Notes: generated from the sequence alone by a model not told the origin. Positions 16,599-29,368 are shown, counted from the first letter of the stretch. The stretch: DNA of 64,000 bases from Sulfuricurvum sp. (GCA_028718525.1 JAQULP010000012.1:1-64000), one strand, 5' to 3'. Numbers and translations are program-made.

Positions 16599-18461
16599 AT
16601 GAGTGTCAAAGATCTAAATAAACATCTCGAAACCCTATTTACCGAACATAAATCCAAAAATTGTCTCACTTATGAAACAATCGTCGATCCTTTTGATAAG
16701 CAACCGACCCTTGCTCAAGCAAAAACTATCCTGAAATTAGCACAGAAACATAAAATTTGTCTGTTTACTTCCTCTGAACACGCGAAGATGCTGAATCAGC
16801 AAGAGGCCGCCGCGAAACGTGCCGCTCAACTCAAATACATTGAAGAAGCCAGCGGAGATGAATTTGATATTTTAAAACAGCATGAATTGCTCGAATGGTC
16901 CCGATCCGACTCTCCGGTACGTATGTATTTACGTGAAATGGGTCAAATCCCCCTCCTTACCAAAGAAGAAGAGGTTGAAATTTCCAAACGGATGGAGATG
17001 GGAGAAGGGATTATTATCGATGCGATCTGTTCCGTCCCTTATTTGATCGATTTTATCCTTGATTACAAAGACCCGCTCATTAATCGTGAACGCCGAGTTA
17101 AGGAACTTTTTAAAAGTTTTGAAGAAGAAAATGAAGATGACAGTGACGATGATGTAGAAGATGAAGTGGATGATGAAGAATCAACGGAAAAAGCACCTTC
17201 TGCTAAAGATAAAAAACGGGTAGAGAAAGTCGTTACCAGCTTTAAAGCGTTGGAAAAAGCGAAAAAAGAGTGGGTAAAAGCGACTGAAAAAATGCTCGAA
17301 GAACGTGCCGTTGATGAGATGGATGCCGAATATGTATTATTCTTCCTCAATGTCAGCTTCAAGAAAAAAATGCTTAAAGAAGCGTTGCTTGATCTTGGGC
17401 CTACCTCTAAACTCATCAATGAGTTAGTACGATCAATGGAAACAGCCCTACGCAGTGATGAGGGTTTTGATCGTGAACTTAAACGTTTAGAGTATAAATT
17501 ACCGTTATTCAACGATCAACTCAAAAAAAATCACACTTTGATTTTAGGAAAAATCTGTGACCTTACCAAAGAAGAAATTGCAACTAAAGTTCCTGAAGCG
17601 ACAATGGTCAGCACCTATATGGAGATCAAAAAGTTAATCCAGACCAAAGAGGCTTCCAAGGGGGGCTTCAATATGGAACCGGATAAACTTGCCGATATTC
17701 TAGAACAGATCAAGCGCGGAAAAAACATCTCCGAGGTTTCTAAAACGCGAATGGCAAAATCGAATCTCCGACTTGTTGTCTCAATCGCTAAACGTTACAC
17801 TAACCGCGGACTTCCGTTCTTGGATTTGATCCAAGAGGGGAATATCGGTCTGATGAAGGCGGTAGATAAGTTTGAATACCAAAAAGGGTACAAGTTCTCG
17901 ACCTATGCAACATGGTGGATCCGCCAAGCCATAAGTCGTGCGATTGCGGATCAGGCACGCACTATCCGTATCCCGATTCATATGATCGAAACCATCAACC
18001 GTATCAACAAAATTATGCGTAAGCATCTTCAAGAACATGGAAAAGAGCCGGATGTTGAAACCATCGCGGAAGAAGTGGGATTGTCGGTAGAAAAGGTTAA
18101 AAACGTTATCAAAATCACCAAAGAGCCGATTTCACTCGAAGCCCCTATCGGAAATGAAGAAGACGGCCGATTCGGAGATTTCATTGAAGACAAGATGTCT
18201 ATTTCACCAAGTGATGCCATTTTGAAAGATGATTTAAAAGTTCAAATCGAAAGTGTTCTTGAACAGTTGAATGAACGTGAAAAAGCAGTTATCAAAATGC
18301 GATTCGGAATTATGGACGACGAGAGTGACCGTACGCTAGAAGAGATCGGTAAAGAGCTTAATGTTACTCGTGAGCGTGTTCGTCAGATCGAATCCAGTGC
18401 GATCAAAAAACTAAAACACCCAAAAGTGGGTCGTAAACTTAAAAATTATATCGAGGACTGA
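16599..18461 (+). CDS. rpoD: Primary RNA polymerase sigma factor (sigma-70)
   Basis: 620 aa. Region 1.2 ([22 protein letters not shown]), an acidic non-conserved insert with a Glu/Asp run at about residues 172-195, region 2 ([47 protein letters not shown]), region 3, and region 4 ([21 protein letters not shown]). It directs most housekeeping transcription. The stop TGA overlaps the next gene's ATG by one base. Confidence 0.98.
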   Translation: MSVKDLNKHLETLFTEHKSKNCLTYETIVDPFDKQPTLAQAKTILKLAQKHKICLFTSSEHAKMLNQQEAAAKRAAQLKYIEEASGDEFDILKQHELLEWSRSDSPVRMYLREMGQIPLLTKEEEVEISKRMEMGEGIIIDAICSVPYLIDFILDYKDPLINRERRVKELFKSFEEENEDDSDDDVEDEVDDEESTEKAPSAKDKKRVEKVVTSFKALEKAKKEWVKATEKMLEERAVDEMDAEYVLFFLNVSFKKKMLKEALLDLGPTSKLINELVRSMETALRSDEGFDRELKRLEYKLPLFNDQLKKNHTLILGKICDLTKEEIATKVPEATMVSTYMEIKKLIQTKEASKGGFNMEPDKLADILEQIKRGKNISEVSKTRMAKSNLRLVVSIAKRYTNRGLPFLDLIQEGNIGLMKAVDKFEYQKGYKFSTYATWWIRQAISRAIADQARTIRIPIHMIETINRINKIMRKHLQEHGKEPDVETIAEEVGLSVEKVKNVIKITKEPISLEAPIGNEEDGRFGDFIEDKMSISPSDAILKDDLKVQIESVLEQLNEREKAVIKMRFGIMDDESDRTLEEIGKELNVTRERVRQIESSAIKKLKHPKVGRKLKNYIED

Positions 18462-19147
18462 TGACATTCGATCAGCAATGGATTGAATACGATTTTAATC
18501 CGTTTATCCTTTTTAATTCCGGTGGAAAAATCGTATCGCTCAATACCGAGGCGCAATATCTCTTAGGGGCAATTGAAGCGTCGGCTATCTATAAAATAGC
18601 AACCACTTATGCCAGTTCATCGTTTGGCTTCAAGACCACGTTTTTAGAACTTGAATTCGGACGATTCAAATTTTTCGGTATTACCGTCGGTTATGAAGAT
18701 GAGGAACAAATCGGCATACGCCTTTATCAACTCCCCTCTTTTCAGTTTACCAAACAAAAACCGGATGGACAGCTTGTTAATGTCTATACCCTCATTGATT
18801 TATGCATTAGTTCCAATTCTATCGGATCCTCCACTAAATATCCCAAGGAACTTGATCCGACCATACCTGAAATTCGTCTGCACACAGAGATGTTTATTAA
18901 ACTATTAAATAAAATTTACATTTCCATGGGGGGAAATGAAAAAATTCTCACCCGCCTTTTTTTCCGTGTAGGTGAACACATCAAATTTGAAGGAGAAAAG
19001 TATTCTCTTTTTTCTATCGAAATCTCATCAAATACTATTCTTCGAAAATTTCTCCCGGAAATAACCCATTTAGCGGAAGAAAATAACCTTTTTGTAGATA
19101 TAAAAGAGAATAAAATAACAATAAACGTCCCAATGATCGTTAAATAA
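18461..19147 (+). CDS. Protein with PAS-like N-terminus, function unknown
   Basis: 228 aa. The N-terminus (FNPFILFNSGGKIVSLNTEAQYLLG) resembles the first strands and helix of a PAS domain, but no output domain follows. The rest is alpha/beta with no recognised motif. It is translationally coupled to rpoD through TGATG, suggesting a job linked to sigma factor or cell-wide regulation (inference). A terminator follows. Confidence 0.6.
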   Translation: MTFDQQWIEYDFNPFILFNSGGKIVSLNTEAQYLLGAIEASAIYKIATTYASSSFGFKTTFLELEFGRFKFFGITVGYEDEEQIGIRLYQLPSFQFTKQKPDGQLVNVYTLIDLCISSNSIGSSTKYPKELDPTIPEIRLHTEMFIKLLNKIYISMGGNEKILTRLFFRVGEHIKFEGEKYSLFSIEISSNTILRKFLPEITHLAEENNLFVDIKENKITINVPMIVK

Positions 19148-19176
19148 AAATTTTAATAGCTTTGCTTCCTTCTTGG

Positions 19177-19207
19177 TTTTACTCTAAATTTTCACTTTAG
19201 GGTAAAA
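19177..19207. terminator. Terminator between rpoD operon and hemerythrin gene
   Basis: TTTTACTCTAAA (19177-19188) pairs with TTTAGGGTAAAA (19196-19207), a 12-bp stem with one G-T pair and a 7-nt loop. It lies between convergent genes and is flanked by A/T tracts on both strands, so it can work both ways. Confidence 0.7.
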
Positions 19208-19215
19208 CAATGATC

Positions 19216-19650
19216 TTAATCCAAATCCATACTATAATCGTCTACTAACTCTTTCTTTTTCATACTGTAGAGTTTTATTTTGATGTCTTCACTGACTATA
19301 TGCTCAATGAGCGCTTTTTTAATGATAAATTTCAATTTGGTTTGAATCATTGCTATGGTTGGGGAATTGGAAATTGAATGGTTAAAAAATTCTATAATAT
19401 CCTGATGAATTTTTCGATGCTGTTCTAACTCAGGAAACTGAATGCTTTCCATATAGGATTCTTCATCGCTAAAATGTTCACGCATATATTGACTTAATTC
19501 ACCTAAAATTTGACGCAGCTCCTCTTTGGACGATGATGCGGCATCCAACTTAGCGATACGCTCAACAATTTCAAACAGATGCCTATGCTGCTGATCAATA
19601 CTGTTTATCCCTAAACGATACTCTTCTCGCCATGCAAACGAATGTGGCAT
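19216..19650 (-). CDS. Bacteriohemerythrin
   Basis: 144 aa from ATG 19650 with AGGAA 7 nt upstream; the 17-residue longer ORF is unsupported. Di-iron ligands of the hemerythrin fold are visible: H in DQQHRHLFEI, HFSDEESYM, LEQHRKIHQDI and the late H and D in LIEHIVSEDI. It binds oxygen or acts as an oxygen or iron sensor/store. Such proteins are common in microaerobic Campylobacterota. Confidence 0.9.
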   Translation of the reverse strand: MPHSFAWREEYRLGINSIDQQHRHLFEIVERIAKLDAASSSKEELRQILGELSQYMREHFSDEESYMESIQFPELEQHRKIHQDIIEFFNHSISNSPTIAMIQTKLKFIIKKALIEHIVSEDIKIKLYSMKKKELVDDYSMDLD

Positions 19651-19753
19651 ATTCACACTTCCTATCCGAATTTTGAACTCTTTTAAAAGATGATAACACA
19701 CATTTCGATGATTCTAACACTATCCCGGAGAAAAAAATATCTACTTGTTGAAG

Positions 19754-20287
19754 TTAGCGATCCGTTGAAGTGCTAACAAACAGTTCTTTGGCTATAAAAT
19801 AGCCGATCGGTATACCTGCAGCAAGTCCAACCAAATAAGGCAATATTTCCAATGCCTGATTATTTTCAAGTGCAATAAATCCTAATACTAAAAAAGCATA
19901 GGGAACAAGACGATAAACAGATACCCAAGCCGAACCGTTTTTCGTCGTATTTTTAATCATTTCACCCTTTTGACGCGCTTTTTCTTCTTTAATCATTTGT
20001 TTGATATCGGCAATTTCATCTGAACGCTCCTCCTCATACAAATCATAGGGATCGTCCATCATATCGATAACATCTTTATTATCTTCAGGATCTACATCTT
20101 CGACACGTCTCATTATCATATTACGGTATGAATAAAGAGAACCGATTACAATTGTCATAGAGGTAAGCATGGCAACCGTAAAATTAGCATACATCGCACC
20201 CGAAAAAAAGAGTAAAAGCAGTGATGCGATGAGTGCCGTCGTCAGGATAAGAAACGGTTTTTTAATCTTCGTCATCGTCATTGTCAT
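19754..20287 (-). CDS. Membrane protein of the hemL cluster, function unknown
   Basis: About 177 aa. Two N-terminal spans (LILTTALIASLLLLFF and NFTVAMLTSMTIVIG), an acidic cytoplasmic middle (DPEDNKDVIDMMDDPYDLYEEE), and two C-terminal spans. It overlaps the AtpZ-like gene. Three closely spaced ATGs (20287, 20281, 20275) could start it; none has a good ribosome-binding site, so coupling to the upstream gene is likely. A similar hemL-membrane gene pair exists in Campylobacter. Confidence 0.6.
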   Translation of the reverse strand: MTMTMTKIKKPFLILTTALIASLLLLFFSGAMYANFTVAMLTSMTIVIGSLYSYRNMIMRRVEDVDPEDNKDVIDMMDDPYDLYEEERSDEIADIKQMIKEEKARQKGEMIKNTTKNGSAWVSVYRLVPYAFLVLGFIALENNQALEILPYLVGLAAGIPIGYFIAKELFVSTSTDR

Positions 20288-20561
20288 CTTTATCTGTTTT
20301 TCCCATATTGTAACGGGGATCTTTTGCCAATTTTTCAAACTCTTTGTACTGCTTGCTGTAAGCTTTATAAACATTCAACAAAGCTGCAAGTATACCAATC
20401 ACTACACCGATCCACAATAACCATCCGATACCGGTTATTTTTTTGAGACCTAAGCCAATAGCTACACCGATTAATACGGCTACAACCATGGAGATTCCGA
20501 GTGAAAGGGTTTCAGCCCCTTCAATAATCGGCTTTAAACGGGGTTTGCGTTCCTCTTCCAT
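20262..20561 (-). CDS. AtpZ/AtpI-like small membrane protein
   Basis: 99 aa with two membrane spans (LGISMVVAVLIGVAIGLGL and WLLWIGVVIGILAALLNVY), a pattern typical of the AtpZ/AtpI family tied to F0F1 ATP synthase assembly or Mg2+/Ca2+ handling. The acidic C-terminus ends in an Asp run that overlaps the next gene. Its ATG overlaps the hemL stop by one base. No ATP synthase genes are nearby. Confidence 0.65.
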   Translation of the reverse strand: MEEERKPRLKPIIEGAETLSLGISMVVAVLIGVAIGLGLKKITGIGWLLWIGVVIGILAALLNVYKAYSKQYKEFEKLAKDPRYNMGKTDKDDNDDDED

Positions 20562-21844
20562 TAGAGTTCTCCAAAGATTTTATCGGCTGCGGAAATCGTC
20601 TCTTCAATCATTGTATCCGTAATCGCAGTCGATATAAATCCGGTTTCAAATTGTGAACAGGCAAAATAAAATCCTGCATCCAGCATCGCAGAATGAAAAC
20701 GGGCGAAAACGGACGTATCACTTTTCAATGCATCGGCAAAATTATTTACCGGAACATCACAAAAGAAAAATCCGAACATGGACCCTCTCACATCCGTTTG
20801 TAATCCAATATTATGTTTAGCCGCTGCAGCCGCAAATCCGTTCATAAGACGTTTAGCACGCTCTTCGAGGACATTAAATACACGTGCATTGGTTTTAAGT
20901 TTGTTAATTGATGCCAATCCTGCCGCCATAGCAACCGGATTTCCACTCAGTGTTCCCGCTTGATAGACCCCTCCCTCAGGAGAAAGATGAGCCATTATGT
21001 CACGGCGTCCACCGAAAGCACCTACCGGCATTCCCCCACCGATAACCTTTCCAAGTGTTACCAAATCCGGTTTAGTCCCGGTAATACTCTCGGCACCGTG
21101 CAAACAGGCACGGAAACCGCTCATCACTTCGTCAAATATCAATAAAGTGCCATATTCATCACAAAGTAATCGTAACTCTGCCAGAAAATCTTTGGTAGCA
21201 GGCACCAGTCCCATATTCCCGGCAATCGGTTCGATGATTACACAGGCAATACCAGGGCTGTCTTGGAAACATTTTTTGACACTTTCGATATTGTTGTATT
21301 CAGCCAACAACGTGTGTTTGGTGAAATCGGCAGGTACACCCGGTGAACTCGGTGTTCCGAACGTTACGGCACCTGAACCCGCTTGAACGAGTAAAGCGTC
21401 ACTGTGTCCGTGGTAGCATCCGGTGAATTTGACGATGTCATCACGCCCGGTAAACCCTCTGGCAAGTCGTATCGCACTCATAACCGCTTCCGTACCGCTG
21501 CTGACAAAACGGATTTTTTCGATTGATTCATAAACAGATATAATTAATGCGGCTAAATCGCTTTCGGCTTCAGTAGGTGCACCAAAACTTAGGCCATGTT
21601 TTACTGCTTCAATGACGGCATTTTCAATGCTTTCATCACGATGACCGAAAATAAGAGGTCCCCAACTTTGAACATAATCTACATAGCGATTATTATCTAC
21701 GTCTATCAGATAGGCCCCATCTCCACTTTGTATAAACCGGGGAATCCCACCGACACTTTTAAACGCGCGTACGGGAGAATTAACACCGCCTGGGATGAGT
21801 TGTTGGGCTTTATCAAAAGCAATTTGAGAGTGTTCGATGCTCAT
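20561..21844 (-). CDS. hemL: Glutamate-1-semialdehyde 2,1-aminomutase
   Basis: 427 aa PLP enzyme making 5-aminolevulinate for heme by the C5 pathway. Motifs: [34 protein letters not shown], and the PLP lysine in [17 protein letters not shown]. Start at ATG 21844 has AGGA 7 nt upstream and the family N-terminus; the 59-residue longer ORF runs into tgt's upstream region and is a shadow. Divergent from tgt. Confidence 0.96.
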   Translation of the reverse strand: MSIEHSQIAFDKAQQLIPGGVNSPVRAFKSVGGIPRFIQSGDGAYLIDVDNNRYVDYVQSWGPLIFGHRDESIENAVIEAVKHGLSFGAPTEAESDLAALIISVYESIEKIRFVSSGTEAVMSAIRLARGFTGRDDIVKFTGCYHGHSDALLVQAGSGAVTFGTPSSPGVPADFTKHTLLAEYNNIESVKKCFQDSPGIACVIIEPIAGNMGLVPATKDFLAELRLLCDEYGTLLIFDEVMSGFRACLHGAESITGTKPDLVTLGKVIGGGMPVGAFGGRRDIMAHLSPEGGVYQAGTLSGNPVAMAAGLASINKLKTNARVFNVLEERAKRLMNGFAAAAAKHNIGLQTDVRGSMFGFFFCDVPVNNFADALKSDTSVFARFHSAMLDAGFYFACSQFETGFISTAITDTMIEETISAADKIFGEL

Positions 21845-21946
21845 AGACTGTCCTGCATAAATGTTTTTGTTATTATAGAGTGTTCTAGCTTTGGAGTTGC
21901 CTATAATGCCAATGTACGGTAAAATTATGAAAAAACAAGGTTTTGA

Positions 21947-23839
<1,893 letters not shown>

Positions 23840-23852
<13 letters not shown>

Positions 23853-24781
23853 AGACGGTCGCGATTAGCGTCGGTGATCTCAATGGTGTAGGCTTTGAAA
23901 TCATTCTCAAGGCACATGAACGTATTAAACACCTTTGTAAACCTCTTTATTGTATAAACTATACAATGGCGCATCAAGCGGCGGCCCTGCTCCATACCCA
24001 AATTCCCAATGATTTTCATATGGTGAAGGTTTCAGGCGAGTTTACTATCGTTCCGGGCGAAATCTCGGCTCAAAGCGGACGTTATGCGTACGATTCATTC
24101 ATGACCGCAGCCAATCTTGCAAAAACGAAAAGTGTCGATGCCATCGTAACCTTGCCGATTCATAAAGAAGCATGGATGATGGCTGATATTCGCTATGTCG
24201 GACACACGGATGCATTACGAGATCTATTTCAAAGTGATGCCATCATGATGCTTGGGTGTGATAAACTCTATGTAGCTCTTTATACGGAACACATCCCTTT
24301 AAGAGAAGTGATTTCAGCCATTCAGCCGGATAAAATAACAGCATTTTTACTCAAATTGTTTAATGCTACACATCATGAACCGATTGCTGTACTTGGTGTT
24401 AATCCCCATGCAGGAGACCATGGGGTACTTGGAGATGAAGAACGTTTCATAGAATTAGCTATAAAATCGGCCAATAACACACTCGGTAGAGAAGTTTTTG
24501 TGGGCCCTATTGTCCCCGATATCGCATTCACTCCTCGATTTAGAGAAAATTATACTATGATTACAGCAATGTATCACGATCAGGGACTTGGACCATTGAA
24601 AGCACTCTATTTTGATGAAAGTATCAATGTCTCGTTAGGGCTCCCTATAATTCGGACTTCAGTTGATCACGGTACGGCATTTGATATAGCCTACCAGAAT
24701 AAAGCGTCAATACTAAGCTATATCAATGCTGTCAATGCAGCACTTATTTTTTCAACGATGGACAATTCACATGGCCAATAA
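23840..24781 (+). CDS. pdxA: 4-hydroxythreonine-4-phosphate dehydrogenase
   Basis: 313 aa. It oxidises 4-phosphohydroxy-L-threonine to feed PdxJ. Motifs: ISVGDLNGVGFEI, the metal-site GHTDALRD, LGVNPHAGDHG, MYHDQGLGPLKAL and GLPIIRTSVDHGTAFDIA. The overlap with pdxJ and the next gene argues for tight co-expression of the vitamin B6 pathway. Confidence 0.95.
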
Positions 24782-25847
24782 ACTCTCTTTAGGCATATCA
24801 AATAGCAGTATTTCCCATCGCAATTTTGACATTAATGCCTTTCGCCCTATTTTTATCAAAGCTGCATGGAAAGCCTATACCGAAATCGAGAGCAAACCCG
24901 TTACCCAATCACGCTTTCTTAAATTAATCGGTTCCTTATTTGATACTTTTTTTTCCGACAACACTAAAGAACTTGAAAAAAATGTGCATGATATCCGCAA
25001 ATTACTGGTTGATCAAATTAAAATTGAGCGTTTTTTATCCGATACCTTCTATATAGTGATGAATTACTACATTAAATCTTTTTACGGATCTGTCGGCGGG
25101 TGGGAAAAAATCGTCGCTTTTTCTACAGCCATTGAACGTTTTATTGCCTATTCTGCAAGCCATCTCGGCAATGAGTCTTTTTTTATTTTCGAAGATGCCC
25201 TTATCAATACGCTTGAAAATTTACGTCAACGTTCTGAAGCGATTATGGTGCTAAATACCTATTATGGGGTACCGGTTCAATATCCCGCACATATTATTCA
25301 TACCGATAGCAAAAGTGTCGTCATTAAAGTCCATCCTCTCCAGGAAAAAGCGGCTATTTTACAAAGTGGTATTTATATTCTTAAAAACGGTCAGCTAATC
25401 AACGACGTCTATGCCTCTGTCAGTCCAACATACATTAATGGTGAACGCTATCTGGAATTAAGCCGGTTTGATCAGCTTAAAACTTCATTGTACCACCGAC
25501 AGAGTATTCGTGTGCATCCTCATGAACCGTATACGTTGATTGTGACCCATCCCTCACTCACTATCCGTTCATTAACCTATGATATTTCAATTGGGGGAAT
25601 CGCTCTCACAAGCCTACAGCCCATTGAGTTACCTATCCCCAGTAATGTAAAGCTCCTCTTCCCTGCAGAAATTATGGGTTCCACACGTGATGTACACGGT
25701 CGGCTCGTTTATCAATCAACCTATGAAGGCGGATATAAATACCATTTTAAAATTACGCCGAGTCTTCACCAAGAGAAGAATCTTGAAAAATATATTGCAC
25801 GCCGTGAGCAGGAGATTATTAAACAGCTTCGGGAAGAAACCGTATAA
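24771..25847 (+). CDS. PilZ-domain protein (cyclic-di-GMP receptor candidate)
   Basis: 358 aa from ATG 24771, overlapping pdxA by 11 nt. The N-terminal 200 residues are helical and unassigned. The C-terminal ~120 residues are PilZ-like: RQSIRV (RxxxR half) and YDISIGGIAL (D/N-x-S-x-x-G half). Both ligand motifs are present, so c-di-GMP binding is likely. The window also encodes two GGDEF/EAL proteins. It is the fourth gene of the tgt-pdxJ-pdxA run, an unexpected place for a c-di-GMP receptor. Confidence 0.8.
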   Translation: MANKLSLGISNSSISHRNFDINAFRPIFIKAAWKAYTEIESKPVTQSRFLKLIGSLFDTFFSDNTKELEKNVHDIRKLLVDQIKIERFLSDTFYIVMNYYIKSFYGSVGGWEKIVAFSTAIERFIAYSASHLGNESFFIFEDALINTLENLRQRSEAIMVLNTYYGVPVQYPAHIIHTDSKSVVIKVHPLQEKAAILQSGIYILKNGQLINDVYASVSPTYINGERYLELSRFDQLKTSLYHRQSIRVHPHEPYTLIVTHPSLTIRSLTYDISIGGIALTSLQPIELPIPSNVKLLFPAEIMGSTRDVHGRLVYQSTYEGGYKYHFKITPSLHQEKNLEKYIARREQEIIKQLREETV

Positions 25848-25849
25848 GC

Positions 25850-27349
25850 ATGATGAATCCGAAAATCGTTTCCGATATTGTCACCATACTGGATCAGATT
25901 TTACCTAAGAATCTGTATGCACTCGATTTTACCATCGAACACTATTCGGCCTTGCTGAAACGACTTTCAGTCATTAATGATGAAGAACGCTTTAATGATA
26001 AAAAAGGAGCTATTATTAAAGCGCTCCATCTCTATTTCCAGCGTACGCATCAACACGTTGATATTCGTGTTACCTTTAAAAACTTTTCCATCACAAAACA
26101 TTTTTATAACTCTTCTCAGTCTGAAAAATACGATCGTCTGATCCATGATAACGCATTACTCTTACAAGATATTTTTACACGAAAAAATGATTTTTCGCCT
26201 TTACCTTACTTAATCTCAATTCCTGAAAATATCCGGACTCAGATTCTTGAGCCCTATACCAAATTTAATGATTCTATGTCGACAGCACGTAACATCACTC
26301 GAGATCAGATCAACACTTTATTCAATCTTGATCCAAGAGATATAACCATTTTTATACGGGGAAAAATATCTATCCGTTATTTTACTTCCCCTAAAAAAAT
26401 CCCTCCGGGAGCGGATAAACGCTTTGCCGGAGAGTCTGTTGAGCTTATGGAAACCCTGTATCAACACTATTTTCCTAAAGGAGCATGGGAAAATATCGAA
26501 CCGATTTTAAATGAGATCATCGTTGATAAACTTAATTTTTCAACTATTGACAATGCAACCTATATCAAAACCTTTATCCCTGTGTATCGAGCAATGATTG
26601 AGATACTTCTACTGGAAATTGTCGAAGAAAAAGATAAAGAAAAAATTGAAGGGTTGACGGGGTTTATTTTACGTCAATATTTTCATGACATATTACTTTT
26701 CACCGCCAAAAATCTTTTGCAATATATTGAAGACCGCGATAAAAATGCTGAGGTTTTTATCAAATATTATGTCGATGAAGTGATTATTGATAGTGCAGGC
26801 AATAAAGTTCAAAGGTTTCCTATTGTTGATAAACGGCAACAAAAATGGAATTTTAGCTCTATCCTTTCGGTAATGATGCAATACAAACAAACAAAATTAA
26901 GAATTGAAGCACAAAAAGAGGTAATTAATTCGGCTGATTTACGGGTTATTGAGTGTCAAAATGAACTTGATATTGAAAAAGAAGAAAAAAAGCAAAAACA
27001 AGAAAAATTGCTAGAAATTGAGAATATGATTAAAGAGTGTGATGTCAAAGCGATTGATACAACGAAAGAAAAGGTAAAATCAAAAAACACTCAAATAACC
27101 AATTCTCCTGAAATGAATGCATTAAACAGACAGTATATGGACCTTTTACAAAAACAAAAATCACTTCAAACACAACTTGAAATTGCCCGAAGCCGCATTA
27201 CGAACAAATCAAACGAATTAAACCGGCGAAAGAAAAAATATGATTACGAGCAGAAAATGCTTGAATCGATCATTAAACAAGTCGCCCCAATCGTTGAGAT
27301 GTATGAAATGATCGCGGAAGCGGTAGCTGCCGTCCTCTCAAAACGCTAA
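25850..27349 (+). CDS. Coiled-coil protein, function unknown
   Basis: 499 aa, starting 2 nt after the PilZ gene. An alpha-rich N-terminal ~340 residues without known motifs is followed by a long coiled coil (about residues 345-475, rich in E/K/Q: ECQNELDIEKEEKKQKQEKL). No signal peptide or membrane span. Coupling to the PilZ protein suggests it is the PilZ protein's partner, perhaps in motility, polarity or surface behaviour. That is inference. Confidence 0.7.
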   Translation: MMNPKIVSDIVTILDQILPKNLYALDFTIEHYSALLKRLSVINDEERFNDKKGAIIKALHLYFQRTHQHVDIRVTFKNFSITKHFYNSSQSEKYDRLIHDNALLLQDIFTRKNDFSPLPYLISIPENIRTQILEPYTKFNDSMSTARNITRDQINTLFNLDPRDITIFIRGKISIRYFTSPKKIPPGADKRFAGESVELMETLYQHYFPKGAWENIEPILNEIIVDKLNFSTIDNATYIKTFIPVYRAMIEILLLEIVEEKDKEKIEGLTGFILRQYFHDILLFTAKNLLQYIEDRDKNAEVFIKYYVDEVIIDSAGNKVQRFPIVDKRQQKWNFSSILSVMMQYKQTKLRIEAQKEVINSADLRVIECQNELDIEKEEKKQKQEKLLEIENMIKECDVKAIDTTKEKVKSKNTQITNSPEMNALNRQYMDLLQKQKSLQTQLEIARSRITNKSNELNRRKKKYDYEQKMLESIIKQVAPIVEMYEMIAEAVAAVLSKR

Positions 27350-27356
27350 TTGTTCT

Positions 27357-28502
27357 TCAGGAGAGGCGATCGCGATAATCTTCATATCCAAATTCCCGAA
27401 CCATTTCTAATTTCCCCTCTTTTCTCCAAATAGCCAAAGAGGGAAGTTTTATCCCATTAAAAGTGGTGTTTTTTACAAATGTATAGTGAATCTGGTCTTC
27501 AAAAATGATTTTATCGCCAATTTGAAGGGGAGCATCGAACGAGTAATCTCCCATTATATCTCCAGCTAAACAGGTATTACCTCCAAAACGGTAGGTATAC
27601 GCTTTTTCTCCCGCCTCTGCGGAATCTCTAACCATCGCACGATATGGCATAGCCAATGTGTCCGGCATATGCGCTTCTGCCGAAGTATCAAGAATAGCAA
27701 TATTCATCCCGTTATGAACGATATCTAAAACGGATGCGACTAATGGACCGGTCTGCCATCCGACTGCTTCCCCCGGTTCCAGATATACCGTTATATTATT
27801 ATGGCGGGATTTAAAGTCACGAATCACTTCAATGAGCCGATCAACATCATAATCAACACGGGTAATATGGTGCCCTCCACCGAAGTTTACGTATTTGAGA
27901 TTATCTATAAAAGAACCGAATTTAGTTTCGAATGCTTCTAAAACACCTTCTAATGCATCAACATTTTGTTCACAGAGGGCATGAAAATTTAATCCGTCAA
28001 GTTTTGAAACAATAGAGGTATCGAAATTCGCGAGTGTCGTACCCAAACGGCTATACAATCCGCACGGGTTATAAAGATCGACCGGAGATGAAGAGTATTC
28101 GGGATTAACACGCAATGAAACCGAAATATTCGGATTGATTTCCTTAACACGCTCATAATAGCGATTAAATTGGGCCGGTGAGTTAAAAACGATATCATCA
28201 CTTATTCGGGCTATTTCATCGATTTCTTCATCTTTGAATGCAGGGGAATAAGTATGCACCTCTTTATCCATTTTTTCGCGTGCCAACTTGGCCTCATGCA
28301 ATCCGCTGGCAGTACACCCGTGCAGATATTGTGAGACAAGGTCAAAAGTCGACCACATAGCGAAACCTTTGAGTGCTAAAATAATCTTTGCTCCCGATTC
28401 GCGTTGAACACGTTCCATGACCTGCAGATTTTTTTCTAACAAGGCCTCTTCACATATATAGCATGGCGTATGTTGGAGTTGAGAAAAATCGATAGTACTC
28501 AT
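27357..28502 (-). CDS. nspC: Carboxynorspermidine decarboxylase
   Basis: 381 aa PLP fold-III decarboxylase that makes spermidine or norspermidine from the carboxy form. The PLP lysine lies in ILALKGFAMWS (about K45). Other motifs: NFGGGHHITRVDYD, LEPGEAVGW, and the dimer-interface catalytic stretch GGNTCLAGD. In Campylobacterota it replaces the S-adenosylmethionine-based route. The carboxyspermidine dehydrogenase partner is not in the window. Confidence 0.95.
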   Translation of the reverse strand: MSTIDFSQLQHTPCYICEEALLEKNLQVMERVQRESGAKIILALKGFAMWSTFDLVSQYLHGCTASGLHEAKLAREKMDKEVHTYSPAFKDEEIDEIARISDDIVFNSPAQFNRYYERVKEINPNISVSLRVNPEYSSSPVDLYNPCGLYSRLGTTLANFDTSIVSKLDGLNFHALCEQNVDALEGVLEAFETKFGSFIDNLKYVNFGGGHHITRVDYDVDRLIEVIRDFKSRHNNITVYLEPGEAVGWQTGPLVASVLDIVHNGMNIAILDTSAEAHMPDTLAMPYRAMVRDSAEAGEKAYTYRFGGNTCLAGDIMGDYSFDAPLQIGDKIIFEDQIHYTFVKNTTFNGIKLPSLAIWRKEGKLEMVREFGYEDYRDRLS

Positions 28503-28549
28503 AAATTTTCCTAGAAAGAGGGTTTTAAAGATGAGATTGTAGCACAGAG

Positions 28550-29368
28550 TTAACGTCGAATATGCACTTCTCTCTGTGGAAACGGGATTGTAATCCGGGC
28601 ATCATTCAATGCTTTATAAATCCCCATGTTTATTTCATATTTGGTCTTAAAAAAATTTCGGGTTGGTACCCAATATCGGACACCGATTTCAACGGAACTC
28701 TCTCCAAAATTTTCTATCCCTACTATAGGTAAATTCTCTTTAGAGATTTTGTTGGATTCTTCGATAGCATTTTTGATCGTTTGAATCGCTGTTTCGGCAT
28801 CGTCATTATAAGAAATCCCGATGATCGATTCAACGACTCGGTATCGAAATGAGTTAATGAGTATCTCACCAATCATATTTTTGTTGGGTACGGTAATCAG
28901 TTCTTCATCTTCGGTACGTAATGTGGTATAAGCCAGTTTAATCTCTTCCACTTCTCCGTAGACATTATTAACGGAGATAGTATCTCCTATCTTGAATGGA
29001 CGGCTGATAACAAGTGACACTCCGGCAGCGAAATTAGCGACACTCCCTTGAATGGCTAATCCGGCAGTCAGGAAAATCGCTCCGACTGCAGCAATAAAAG
29101 GGGCAATCGAAATTCCTAATTTTCCGATGGCAACCACAAACATGGCACCGAAGATCAAGATACGTACGCCGTTGGCAACAAATCGGCTCAGTGTCCGATC
29201 GAAATCATGCTCTTCAAAAAATTTTAAAAGCTGAGTATAGACGTATTTTGAAACAAACCAGCCTATCAGAACAATGATAAGTGCACCAATAATCTGAAAA
29301 CTGTAATTCGCAATAAAATCTATCGCTTTGAAATAAAATTGATGAACATACGCTATCTGCTGTTCCAT
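28550..29368 (-). CDS. mscS: Small-conductance mechanosensitive channel, MscS family
   Basis: 272 aa. Three N-terminal spans; the pore helix is Ala/Gly-rich (FIAAVGAIFLTAGLAIQGS) and is followed by the beta domain (FKIGDTISVNNVYGEVEEI, TTLRTEDEELITVPN). It forms a heptameric inner-membrane channel that opens under hypo-osmotic tension. Size matches E. coli MscS (286 aa). Confidence 0.93.
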   Translation of the reverse strand: MEQQIAYVHQFYFKAIDFIANYSFQIIGALIIVLIGWFVSKYVYTQLLKFFEEHDFDRTLSRFVANGVRILIFGAMFVVAIGKLGISIAPFIAAVGAIFLTAGLAIQGSVANFAAGVSLVISRPFKIGDTISVNNVYGEVEEIKLAYTTLRTEDEELITVPNKNMIGEILINSFRYRVVESIIGISYNDDAETAIQTIKNAIEESNKISKENLPIVGIENFGESSVEIGVRYWVPTRNFFKTKYEINMGIYKALNDARITIPFPQREVHIRR

